A DNA stretch of 64,000 bases from the NCBI GenBank assembly GCA_029953675.1, contig JAMWBK010000007.1, positions 1,488,001 through 1,552,000 of the forward strand, written 5' to 3'. A model generated the notes under the pieces. The model did no database searches. It saw only the letters and a list, made by a program, of their open reading frames with translations, and had not been told where the DNA came from. The position numbers and the translations under genes were made by a program. The DNA comes from Rhodosorus marinus. Its lineage: Eukaryota > Rhodophyta > Stylonematophyceae > Stylonematales > Stylonemataceae. Position 1 is the stretch's first letter, and each line of letters opens with the position of its first letter. Shown here piece after piece: positions 11,051-20,906 of the stretch.

Positions 11051-12015
11051 GCAGACTTCCGTGCTCTCCTTGCACCCATCCTTTGAACCTTGACGACTCG
11101 TTGAGGAAAGGTTGTTGGCCGTCGACTGAGTCGTGAGGAAGCATTGCTTGGAAGGTGCTAAGAAAACACGAAGAAGTCAACGTGAAGATCCCAAACTCCC
11201 ATCAAGAAAGTTCGTCTGCTTTCTAGGAGACGCCTTGCGAACGTACTTCTGAAAAAGGCCAGCCGTTTGTCCCAAACTGGTGAACTTTGTGAACACATTG
11301 GGAACTCGTCGGGAAGAACGGCGACTGTCGACTGAGCCCGAAGAATGACATGATGACAAAGATCGACGAAACCACGAGACCACGAGACCGCGAGACCGAA
11401 GTCACCGCGGACTCAAGAACGCCACCGAGACAGGAAGAAACCCGTTCAGGTGCTCTTGCCCACAGCCTGTGAAGCTGAACACAAAACTCGTTAAGCAACA
11501 AGGCGACTGTTGACCGAGTTAAAGCAGGAAGACCATAATGAGACCCGATCTTTCTTCACAGCAAATATTATGTATAAGCGAGCGGCCGAACAGCGTGTTG
11601 TAGACTGCCCTTTAGTTGGATGTTAGCGCTTGCCAGAGGAGGTGAGATTGGGCTTGATGGATCCTGAGAAGTCTTTTCCATTTCGAAGGACAGAAACGTT
11701 TATTCTTGACAATCAACCTTAATAGATTTCGCCGATTACTTCTCCAACGGCCCACTTCTTTTGACTCTCTTTCCGGTCGAAACCCTGCGCATCGGCACTA
11801 TGCCTTGAACGCGTCAAAATATTAAATGATCATGTAAAGCAAAACTTTGACAACGGGCGATCTTGAACGTTGGTAAAAGCGAGTAACGTTGCGAGTTTAC
11901 AGATCGCCGCTGGTCGGGAAGCGGGTTCAGCTTGGGTTTGATCCGTTCGCGTAGGTCAGATAACAAAACTTGCAGGTTAGAGGGCGGTTGCGATGCCCTA
12001 CCCAGACTCAGATAT
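11051..12015. other. Intergenic, no gene recognised
   Basis: Between the 3' ends of Bdp1 and Pam18. It contains a short imperfect repeat of CACGAGAC-like words near 11365-11395. No convincing exon or RNA gene was seen. Confidence 0.4.
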
Positions 12016-12552
12016 TTAGATCGCTCTCCCACTGCGTTTTGTTCCAAGCAGCATATCCTTCGCCTCATTGACCTTGCTCGCAATGAACGTACTTCCCCCG
12101 TTATCAGGGTGGTTCAGCAACATTAACCTTCTATGCGAGTCTCTCACTTGCTCCTTTGACGAACCCTCCCTTACATTCAAAACCTAACCAAAAAGACAAA
12201 CGTTCACGATTAGTCCCCACATCAAACAGGACAAACTATATCACCTTTGTCCACCCGCCAAACTCACTCTCAAAGCTTCCTTTCGCGACATTTCCGACTC
12301 AAATCCACCAGCAAACTGCCTAGGAACTCTCGTCTTCGGAGTACGAAGCATCATCACCCTATATGCATTTACAGCATACCTTCCAACCATGGCCGCACCA
12401 GCGACCGCAACTCCAGCAAACAGTGGTGAAGCCTGTTACAAACAAACACAAAAAACAAAACAAAAAGTCAACTCCACATAAAACCATCCCGAGAACTACA
12501 AAACACAAAAACGAAACCACTAGTTCCATACTCCAAAAAACTCACTTACCAT
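12016..12552 (-). CDS. PAM18: Pam18/TIM14, J-protein of the mitochondrial import motor
   Basis: Pam18 is the inner-membrane J-protein that stimulates mitochondrial Hsp70 at the TIM23 import channel. Exons (minus): 12552-12550 (only the ATG), 12432-12268 and 12183-12016; introns 117 and 84 nt, all phase 0; 111 residues, the usual size. After Met comes ASPLFAGVAVAGAAMVG, a single hydrophobic segment, then NAYRVMMLRTPKTR, the conserved FESEMSRKEAL lead-in, and the J domain VLNVREGSSKEQVRDSHRRL with the HPD motif in LLNHPDNGGST, ending KVNEAKDML. No long presequence is present, as is normal for this family. The first exon holding just the start codon is the simplest model because ATG is followed at once by a consensus donor GTAAGT. 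Confidence 0.88.
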
Positions 12553-13737
12553 CTTTCCTTCTCTCTAAACAAATCAACAGAAAGTACAACCAAAACAAAA
12601 ACAAACCAACTTCTCACCGAAATACACCCTCCACCTAAACCAAACCCGAAGAAACTCCCAACACCAACCTCACCACTCTCAGCTCTTCTCTACCCTTCAA
12701 ATACACATCCAAACCCACCCACACAAAAAAAAAAATCCAAACACACAATCCTCCAATCAGAAACTAAAACCAAATAAAACCGTTTCCCTCTCTCTCTCTC
12801 TTTCTCTCTCTCTTCCTAACCTTGTCTCCCACCCTCCCCAAATACTCAAATCCAGTTCCCCCGCTCTTTATATACAAAACGAAAAAGCGTCACCCATCAA
12901 TACATGACAGTCAACGTCCACGGTCAAAACCCGGTGGAGTCAATTTCAATATTGGACAGAAAACTCACCCTCACAATACGCACCGTAAAAAAAACTCTTC
13001 AAAAACTTATTCCACCCAATATACAGTATATACCATTAATATATAGAATATATTAAATATACAATCCGTAATATCCAGTATAATATATCGTATATAATAT
13101 ACGATGGGTTCTAGAAATATCCTATCTGACCAATCATTGATGAATATTACAATGGGTGTCGTTTTGTTTTTTTTTATTTAATATTGAATTAGTAAGTTCT
13201 CCTGTACTAAAGAATCAAGGCAGCGTTGCAATGGGACAGGCTGTCCTATGGGTTGACATCGATGACGGTTCATGGGTCATTGTGGACGTGTTAGTTTCTT
13301 TAGGAAGTTTGGTACGGAATGCATCTGTCTTACTTGCTCCCCCACCAAGAATTCAGGTAAACACCAAGAAAGAAGCCCTGGAAAAGGAATTGTATTCGGA
13401 CCGTTTTACTCAGCTCCGTGAAAGGCGCCCGTAGACTTTCCCGACGTGATCGGATTCCTGAGCTTGATCATTGAATTCCCCACGACGAGCCATGACTGCT
13501 TATGGCGGACTGACAGATTCCCAAGCCGTTTGTCGATTGATCTCGGCGACTGACTAGCGCTTGACTAGGATATGCGGCATGCACGGGAGTGCGATTTTGT
13601 CACTTGACGCTGATTTTTTATTAACGATTAGCCCCGGACTGGAGGTGATCCACGGAAGACTCTCTGCAACAAGGAAGAAGGGATCGATCCCGTAAGCTCC
13701 TACAGCCCATAGGTTCTGCAATGGGTGAAAAAATTTG
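12553..13737. other. Intergenic with pyrimidine tract and AT-rich block
   Basis: Plus-strand sequence 12787-12815 is a CT repeat (GA on the minus strand, which is the 5' side of Pam18). About 13020-13110 is a TATA-rich block. An open frame at 13156-13434 has no recognisable product. No gene is called. Confidence 0.4.
12787..12815. repeat. CT/GA simple repeat
   Basis: Nearly perfect CT dinucleotide run broken by one extra T. It lies about 235 bp upstream of the Pam18 start codon. Confidence 0.9.
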
Positions 13738-14799
13738 TTAGTACTTGTATCCCGGGTTGTGCATCTGCCTGACCCCTCCTTTGTCATCGTAGCTCTCAAG
13801 CTCCTCGATGTCGAGTCTGCTGCCCACGAATATTGGAAGGCGGTGATGGGGCTTGGTTGGTTCGACCTCAAGAATTCTTCCAACGCCGGTGCTCGCGGCA
13901 CCGCCGGCGTTCTCCACAATGAACGCGATCGGGTTTCCCTCGTACACTAGTCTAAGGTGAGCCCTCGGATTCATCGCGATTCCCCCCCGGAACAAGACGT
14001 AATGTACGTCGGCAACCAGCGAGCAAATATATTTGGTATCGTACTTCCTTCCAGTTCTTCCCCTTCCGTTCTTGATGTCTGTGATGTACTGCTGGAGTCC
14101 TGTTGGCCAGTCGTGGAACCTCCCATCGTTGACGCTGTAGCTGCTCCCAGATTGAGGAACCTTAATGTTCGGATGTGTGAGAACGAAATCTCCCGTTTCA
14201 GAATCCAGAGTGAAGGCGAACGTGCCGCTTCCATCGGACAGCACGAGAATTGTCGCTGCAGAGTATAAACAGTATCCAGCGAGGGCCAGCTTGCTACCTA
14301 GCTGAAGAGCTTGATCAGGACCGGAGCCTGTGGTTTTGTAAACTCCGAAGATCGTCCCGGTTGGGATACATGCAGCAATGTTCGAGGATCCGTCAAGGGG
14401 ATCGAACACGACAGCATAGCCGTCCTCATTGGGGTCCTCTTTGACCACCACGTCATCTTCCTCCTCGCTGGCAATCATGTTCACAAACTCACACCTTCCC
14501 AAAGCATCCACAAACAAGTCATTGGCGACAACATCGAGAGCCTTTACCGAGTCCCCGCTGGCGTTCGTCTTGTCATCCGCGGTCCCCCCAAGAAGCGCAT
14601 CCAATCCAGCCCGTCGAACTTTATTCGATGTTTGATATAGACCTTCTTTAACAGCCCCACAAACCTCCTTCAAGCCAACACTCCAACCCCTCTCCGCACC
14701 AAACGACCTAAGCGATGTCCCAGCCCTTACACATACTAAAACAGATCGACGACAGCGACCAACATCCAGCCATCCAGGCCGACCCAAAAAAGCCTCCAT
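13738..14799 (-). CDS. Fructose-1,6-bisphosphatase, probably plastid
   Basis: Intronless gene, 353 residues. The enzyme hydrolyses fructose 1,6-bisphosphate in the Calvin cycle or gluconeogenesis. Visible hallmarks: the metal/phosphate site DPLDGSSNI around residue 134-142, the preceding acidic SEEEDD, KYICSLVADVHYVLFRGG, and the C-terminal metal loop. The N-terminal 45 residues form a basic, Ser/Val-rich extension starting MEAFLGRPG, which has a phenylalanine near the start and resembles a red-type plastid transit peptide. The Cys-containing redox loop that land-plant chloroplast FBPase carries just before the GYC.YS segment is absent: here SGPDQALQLGSKLALAGYC has no added cysteines. Thioredoxin control by that loop is therefore unlikely. 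The family call is firm, the plastid location is inferred. Confidence 0.92.
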   Translation of the reverse strand: MEAFLGRPGWLDVGRCRRSVLVCVRAGTSLRSFGAERGWSVGLKEVCGAVKEGLYQTSNKVRRAGLDALLGGTADDKTNASGDSVKALDVVANDLFVDALGRCEFVNMIASEEEDDVVVKEDPNEDGYAVVFDPLDGSSNIAACIPTGTIFGVYKTTGSGPDQALQLGSKLALAGYCLYSAATILVLSDGSGTFAFTLDSETGDFVLTHPNIKVPQSGSSYSVNDGRFHDWPTGLQQYITDIKNGRGRTGRKYDTKYICSLVADVHYVLFRGGIAMNPRAHLRLVYEGNPIAFIVENAGGAASTGVGRILEVEPTKPHHRLPIFVGSRLDIEELESYDDKGGVRQMHNPGYKY

Positions 14800-15853
14800 G
14801 GTTTCCCTTTCAAACTCTCCTCCGTCTCATAAGCAGACTCCCACAGATCCTCTTCTCTCAGTCACAGATACCGTCTACTCCATTCAGGCCTTGAACAAGA
14901 CACAAGCACACCCTGCTACCGCCAGACCACCTGATTGCCTTCACAATAATACCTGCTGCCCCGCCCGGAACGATTTTGAAGGTCGACTAACTGGATTGGA
15001 CTTGTCCCAATGTCGTCGCTTTTGGAAAACTAACCTCGATCAGGGCCCTAGAAGATTTTGACTTGTACAAGAATGGTCAGGAAAGGCCTGGCTGCAGTTG
15101 TTTCTGTGGACTCATTGCTCGTCTCACAGTGCTGAGAACTAGGCAGATGTAGCCCGTCTAAAAAAAACTTCTCCCGACGAAATCGCCATGGCCACCTGAG
15201 ACCTTGCTACCATCTTTGCCGCGAGGACAAGCGATCGTGGAGCGGCTGTGGATTCTCCTCTCAACAGAATCGAGCGGGTGTCCTGCGAAAAACTCCCGGG
15301 AGCCCCGCCTGGAAGGATCTTTTTCGTAGAAACGTCGTTATCTAGGACTAGCCAGACCCACAAGGACTGCAGTTGACCGATTCCTGTGCAACGGAGTCCC
15401 TTCGCTGGTTCGTTGAACAACAGGAGGGCTTATGACCTTTCGACAAAAGCCCTGGAGCAGGTACGGTGTCCTGATATGAGCTGCGCTCGACGACTGAGAA
15501 ACTAGATGACCAGAGTAAAACTGGGGCGATTCGACTCGTAAAGACTTGTATACGTTTAAAACCCAGGATATATTCAAAGTAGGACGAAAAGACTCAGAAA
15601 GTCTTCTGCGGATCAAAAACAAAAATTCGGAAACATACGACCCCACAAAAAAAACCCTCACTATCTTATTTCTCAAGTAACCTACCGCGGTAGGAAACGG
15701 GAACGAGAGCTGATCGGCGCTTCTTATGTCGGCGCTTCTTATGTACATTACAATCCCCAATCGATTGCACTCTATATCACACACATCACATGCACACAGG
15801 TGAGCTACGAGGAGAACGAAACAGACTAAGTCTCGACTTGTTGTAAGAGCCCA
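14800..15853. other. Intergenic, weak minus-strand reading frames
   Basis: Minus-strand open frames at 15139-15420 and 15338-15784 have mixed composition; the first ends with an Ala/Ser-rich segment. I do not recognise either and cannot tell exon from chance. Confidence 0.3.
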
Positions 15854-17571
15854 TCAGTTTCGGTCTTCGGAACTCGACCGTGGGTCTTCCTTCCGCCGCG
15901 TTTCTACAGGGGACTTTTTAGAATTCTCGACTGGTTTGACACCCTTTCCGCGAGTCCTGCTGGAGCCCTTGACCTTGACGCCTAGTCTTTTCCCATCTCT
16001 GATCGTCGCAATGTGGAGGAAGTGGGGCGAGAAACAGCGATTCGAATCAGAAAAGCGGTTATGGCAGTGGATCCAATCTCGTCCGTCGTTCACGAGAAAG
16101 GGAGAGCATTCTTTGAAAGGAGAACTTACGTGTGGACCAGGTCTGCGTTGACTGACTCGCCAGATCCGTTCTGCTCGGGCAAACAAGGGGACATCGTTCT
16201 GCTCCCAGGATTGCTACTGCTTGGGTCGTCTGCTTCATTCCAGTTGTCATCCGAGCTACAGTTCTGTTTCCGCCTCTCCCTTCGACTCAGAGCGGTCATG
16301 TCCATACCGCTTCCGCCCATATCGGAGTTCGAGCCAGAATTGGCGTTCTCCTGTCCACTGTTTTCATTCTCGGTGGAGGGGTCGCGCTCAACCTGTCCAC
16401 TCAGTTTTCGCTCCCTTTCTGCGGCGAACGGGTACTGCCCACTCTGTTCAACCATCACAGGACGCGCGTTGTTGTACATAGCTTGATTCGCCCGTACGCT
16501 AGAGTTGTTCATTCCAGCTCGCATCCGAGTCCTCTTCAAAACTTTCATCCTGTGTGCTCGCCGATCAGCAGCATCCAATTTCTTGGAAGAAACATGCCGA
16601 CGGTCATCAACGCAGTCCTTTGCGTTCGCGCTGCTCGAACCTAGTTGGGAAGAAAATTTTCGGATCCAGAGATTCTCCTCAGTAAAACCAGTGTCCAGAC
16701 TACAATGCCCAGCATGGATACTCTTCGTGACGTACCTTTCTGGTAGTAGCTTGAGCAGAAGCTTGGATGCGCACCAGTATGAGAATAATATCCACTGCCA
16801 CTGAGAGAGTTCGAGCCAAGCCCGTGCGGAACCACGTACGGCTGCTGATGATGGTGTCCATAATGGTGCGTAGAATGGTGACATGAATATGTCGTGGACG
16901 CTTCATCGCCAGGAGACGAGTGCGCAGAGCATTTTAAGTGCTGGTACGACGGCGTCCAAGGCATGTACGAATTCTGTTGCATTTGCTCCATACCGCCCGG
17001 CATAGGATAGTAATGAAGATGCATCGGCTGGGAGTACGCAGGAAACGATGAGACAGGAGACATCATGATTTCCTCCGTCGCGCGAGGACGACGATCGAAG
17101 GCGCCAGCCGACTTCTTCTTTGGTCTCGGCGGCGGTATGAACTCTTGAGGCTGTTCCTTCGCCAACTATGCAGCGCAAGCAAACAAATAAAGTGCACATT
17201 CAAACCTTCAGTGTCCCTGCATCGCCCAAGGCGAGTTGACTCCAAAGAAACAGGCTCCTTACCTTCTTGAAATATTTCTGGGCATGACTCCTTATCTGAA
17301 GCACCGTCCTCGTTTCAACATGCGCTTCAATCTTTTTCCAATCTCTCTCATAAAGCTTAACCGCCTCAACAAACCTCTCATGCTCCTCCGGCGTCCACGC
17401 TTCCCTCTTCTCCGCCGTTTTGGTATACGGCTTTCTCGGTTTCCGAACAACCTGGTACCCACTTACCACATCATCTATCTGCCCCGTCGGGGCAGCTGCA
17501 ACTCCCCAATCATACCTTCCACCCACCCCACCATACCCGGGGCCCACCCATCCTCCCGGAACGTAATTCAT
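15854..17571 (-). CDS. SHAQKYF-class MYB transcription factor (CCA1/LHY/REVEILLE-like)
   Basis: Single-repeat MYB factors of this class bind the evening element in land plants and run or read out the circadian clock. Exons (minus): 17571-17263, 17165-16736, 16640-16130, 15998-15854; introns 97, 95 and 131 nt; phases match; 464 residues. The N-terminus is Gly-rich, then [20 protein letters not shown] begins the MYB domain (about 53-103), with RSHAQKYF at 94-101 right before intron 1. Exon 2 starts with a basic [19 protein letters not shown], then a His/Tyr/Ser-rich tract ([13 protein letters not shown]) that looks disordered. Exon 3 holds a basic segment [17 protein letters not shown] and exon 4 a Lys/Arg-rich tail. 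The start is the first ATG in frame; a TTG ten codons upstream is not used. Role in a red algal clock is inference. Confidence 0.85.
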
Positions 17572-19570
17572 TTCTCCAAAACAAAACCCAAAACCCTTCA
17601 AACCCTTTATGTCGCCAGCTCCAACTCCAATGTCCTTCTCATCCCCTCCACAGTCATCTCAACCAACAAACCCACCACACCCTTCCCAGCTCCAACAAAA
17701 CCCAAAAACACTTCACACTCTCAAAAACATCCAGAATTTCAGAAAACTTCCCATATCCCAAGCCACTCACTATCCATTCCCCCTTTCTTCCGCCCTCCCC
17801 CCACCGTCCCTCTCCCCTCCCCAACCCTCCCACAACCAAATTTCTCTTATCCCGAGAAAGAATCACAACCTTCAAAACCTAAACCGCCTCCCACCCTTCA
17901 AAACTCTATTAAAAACCAACAATAATTTCAACAAGCACACTCACTCCTCGTTGAAGCCAAATCCGTTTTCTAAACCGCCTCCGCCTCAATAAAACTTCGA
18001 CACATCAATAGTCTTACTCTTACGGTGGGTATGATTTCATATACGAATCATCTTCCATAAGATTACCCCCCTGCATAGTTTGTTTACCGGATTTAATCAT
18101 AATTAGCTATTTTTTGGCACTCTGTAAGAAATGTGTAACCCCTTGAGTAGTATCGGAATGAAGTTGGAAAGGGAATTGTTAGGGGTAGGGAGACCCAAAT
18201 GACAAAGGAAACGGGTGTTAAATTTTTGTAGAAAAAATTGAAGCTGTGAGCATTTGGGGGGAGGAACTGGAGAAAACCTTTTGATTATTGACCAATCATG
18301 TGTGGGAATTAGGCGCATATCAAGAGGCGGTTTGAATAGATGACCAATGGAAAGAGTTGGAATCGGGAGATTGGACGAATGGGTGGAGATTTTCGCGGAG
18401 AGGCGTGATGGGTCACACGCCCTAACACGGGAAGGGTCGGGTTTAGCGTGTTTTTCCGATGCCCTGCCGAGATATAGATTTGTAGAAACTTCTTCTAGCT
18501 TGTTAGTACTGGAATGATGTACTATAACGTACTATTGGATGAGGGGAGTCCTAGCATGATGGTGGAGAGTCGATTCGCACATGTTTATCGAGGACCCCAA
18601 GGCCCGTAGATGCGAGGTAAGCGGGTCGGGGTTCCCTAGGGAGGGCCGTTTCAACCAAGCAGACCCTTTTACGTTTCATGGAATAGTGCGTTCAGGAGCC
18701 TGAATTCCACTAGGTTGCTACAGCTTTTGCCCCTCCGTCCGGGAACGCGGCTCTGGTCTGGTTTTGTTCGTTGATGGTCCTTATCCGGTGTCGGATTGGT
18801 TCTTAGGCATGGGGGCAAGAGCTTTCAGAAGCGATTTCAGCAGGGGGCTGCAAGTTGATATGAAAATTGTCACTTTTAACCAGAGCTAGGACAGGATTGA
18901 ATGTACTTCGGCTCTTTGATGGCCTCCAACGGCACCAGGATAAGGGACAGAAATACTCCATAGATCTTCGCGGGACGTTTTCGAGGGACCACAAGATTCA
19001 GCTCATACTCACCGACGAAGAACCGTCTAGTTGTAGGCCTGAGCAGAACATTTTCATAGCCCAGCGTATTGTTCGAAGGTGAACCCTGTGTTCTCATGAA
19101 ACTACGAGGGGTGAAGATCTGCGGCCAAACCCAGGAAGGGAATCAGCTGAAATCAGTCAGAGCTTGACCTGGACGCGAGGCTGAGCATTGTCCGACTGCT
19201 GTTTGCGGTTCCGAGTCGCATGTAGGCGTACCCCTCACCTGGTTCCCTTTGTCTTGGTCTTTGACTACCGTCGGATCCAATCCGTTTCTTGACGGGGGCC
19301 TTTCTTCTTGTTTGTTTATGAATCCGTCTCCCCGCCGGATTTTCTTCGAGACCCATCAACAATCGCACGTCCCTGTTTGACGCTTCGACTTGCGTACGCT
19401 GAGTACGAAGAACCAAAACGCGCAGGTTTCAGCTCGTCTGCAGATCTACTCACGACAGGCCCTTGCAATCATCGAACTACAAGGGCACTTACGGATGTAG
19501 TTCCCTTTTCCATTTGCTTTGAACGCCTCGTGGATCAGGAACAGGCCATCGGAGAACATTTTTTCTCATG
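17572..19570. other. Intergenic, no confident gene
   Basis: 17600-18000 is a C/A-rich 5' flank of the MYB gene. 18000-18480 is mixed AT-rich. 18780-19560 contains scattered short open frames on both strands, none recognised. Confidence 0.35.
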
Positions 19571-19572
19571 TT

Positions 19573-20034
19573 TTCACCTGAGAACAATATTGACGCGGGA
19601 TTACGACGGCATTGTAATCATCTTGGTTGAATTGGTCCGCCAGTCCCAACGTATTCGAAGAGACAGATCCGCCACACGACCATCTCACAAAGTCGAAATT
19701 TGAAGTCTTCGAATGCCAAGGAAGCTCCAAGCGAGCACAAGCATTGCACCCACCTCTCCATAGCTGAAAGCTTGACCGCTGCCGGAAGAAGGATGTAGTG
19801 GTTCGAGAAAAAGCAATTTTATAAAGAGGATGAGCTCGGATATGCAAAGAACGTATACTTCGGGTGCCAACGCCTGAAAGCTTGAAAGAGCATGGCACTA
19901 GGTTTGCTTGGCTTGCAGCCTTGGATGTCGTCGCTTGTTAGATCTGTTCCAATCCTTTGGCACGGGATCATAGAAAAATCACCTTGCAGATCTACGACTA
20001 CGATTCCAGCTTTATCCGTGGCTTCCAACTGCAC
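19573..20034 (-). pseudogene. Isochorismatase/nicotinamidase-like fragments
   Basis: On the minus strand near 20034-19960 the frame reads ATDKAGIVVVDLQGDF, which matches the N-terminal strand and catalytic aspartate of the isochorismatase/nicotinamidase fold. A second block near 19680-19575 reads GGSVSSNTLGLADQFNQDDY followed by NAVVIPRQY, resembling the next helix and strand of nicotinamidase. The metal-binding DWHP..H motif expected after that strand is replaced by RQYCSQ, no ATG precedes the first block, and the catalytic Lys and Cys regions were not found downstream. I read it as a decayed or poorly resolved gene. The similarity is by eye only. Confidence 0.3.
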
Positions 20035-20198
20035 TCCTCTGCCGCAGTTGAAAACCTTTTGAGTCCGTCTCTGCTAGACCCTGTCGGGTAATGATGTACA
20101 CAACGCTGCGCTTTGTTTAGCAGACATATTCCATTCTAGACTTACAAATTATGTACAAAGCAATCGCAAAGGATAATAATTTCACGGCAAGGAAACTC

Positions 20199-20906
20199 TC
20201 AATCTCCCCACAATCCAGAGGCCCTTTCCATCTTCCAGGAAACCTCCTCATCGTCATAGACAACATCCTTCGTGACGTCCTCGAACCTGCCAATTCGGGA
20301 TCGGTGATCCTCTAGGAGCAGTCTACCCGCGTTGAGCGCCAAATGCGCCCAGGACGTGGGAACATTCCGAAGCTTTTTGAGCTCGCATGACTTTCTGTTC
20401 ATGTGATAGCCAAGCCTACCACTTCTCTCGATGAGAACGAGCCCGAGTACTGTCATGTAGCAGAGACAAAACGTCACAGGGAATGTCTCTGCAAGCGTGC
20501 GAAGGGAAACAGAGTCAGCAGATGAAACAAAAGGCAGTTCGAATTTTTGCAGGGCGCAAACTGAAGCAAGACAATTCTGCTCAGGGTCGTTGAATGAAAC
20601 TGTACCTTCTCTCCGTACGCAGCGGCCAATCGATATGTGCAAGTGTGCGAAAAGCACGAAAAGCGCGAGCGCTTGTGACACGTCATCTCGATCCAAGGTA
20701 AAGCTCATTTGAGCGAGCATGAGCAAGTACCCTGCCAGGACAAACATCGAGTTGGCAAGCAGTACCATTTTCACCACAGGCGAGTGTCTCAAGCTCCAAA
20801 TATCTAACACCGGATTTCTCCCAACCAAACTCAGCAGACAAATCCCTCCAAACACAAGGAGAAGCCATAGCGTGCAAAGCGCTACCACCTGAGACACCTT
20901 CCCCAT
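20199..20906 (-). CDS. Four-pass membrane protein of unknown function
   Basis: Single-exon frame of 235 residues starting at the ATG at 20906. Hydrophobic segments lie at about residues 7-27 (VVALCTLWLLLVFGGICLLS), 47-72, 82-97 and 147-167 (TFCLCYMTVLGLVLIE), with a soluble C-terminal tail that is charged and ends WKMERASGLWGD. A Cys-containing loop (QNCLASVCALQKF) joins segments 3 and 4. I do not recognise the family. The frame may be one exon of a longer gene, because a TTG lies in frame 15 codons upstream. It lies next to an AT-rich region and has no helpful neighbours. Confidence 0.5.
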   Translation of the reverse strand: MGKVSQVVALCTLWLLLVFGGICLLSLVGRNPVLDIWSLRHSPVVKMVLLANSMFVLAGYLLMLAQMSFTLDRDDVSQALALFVLFAHLHISIGRCVRREGTVSFNDPEQNCLASVCALQKFELPFVSSADSVSLRTLAETFPVTFCLCYMTVLGLVLIERSGRLGYHMNRKSCELKKLRNVPTSWAHLALNAGRLLLEDHRSRIGRFEDVTKDVVYDDEEVSWKMERASGLWGD

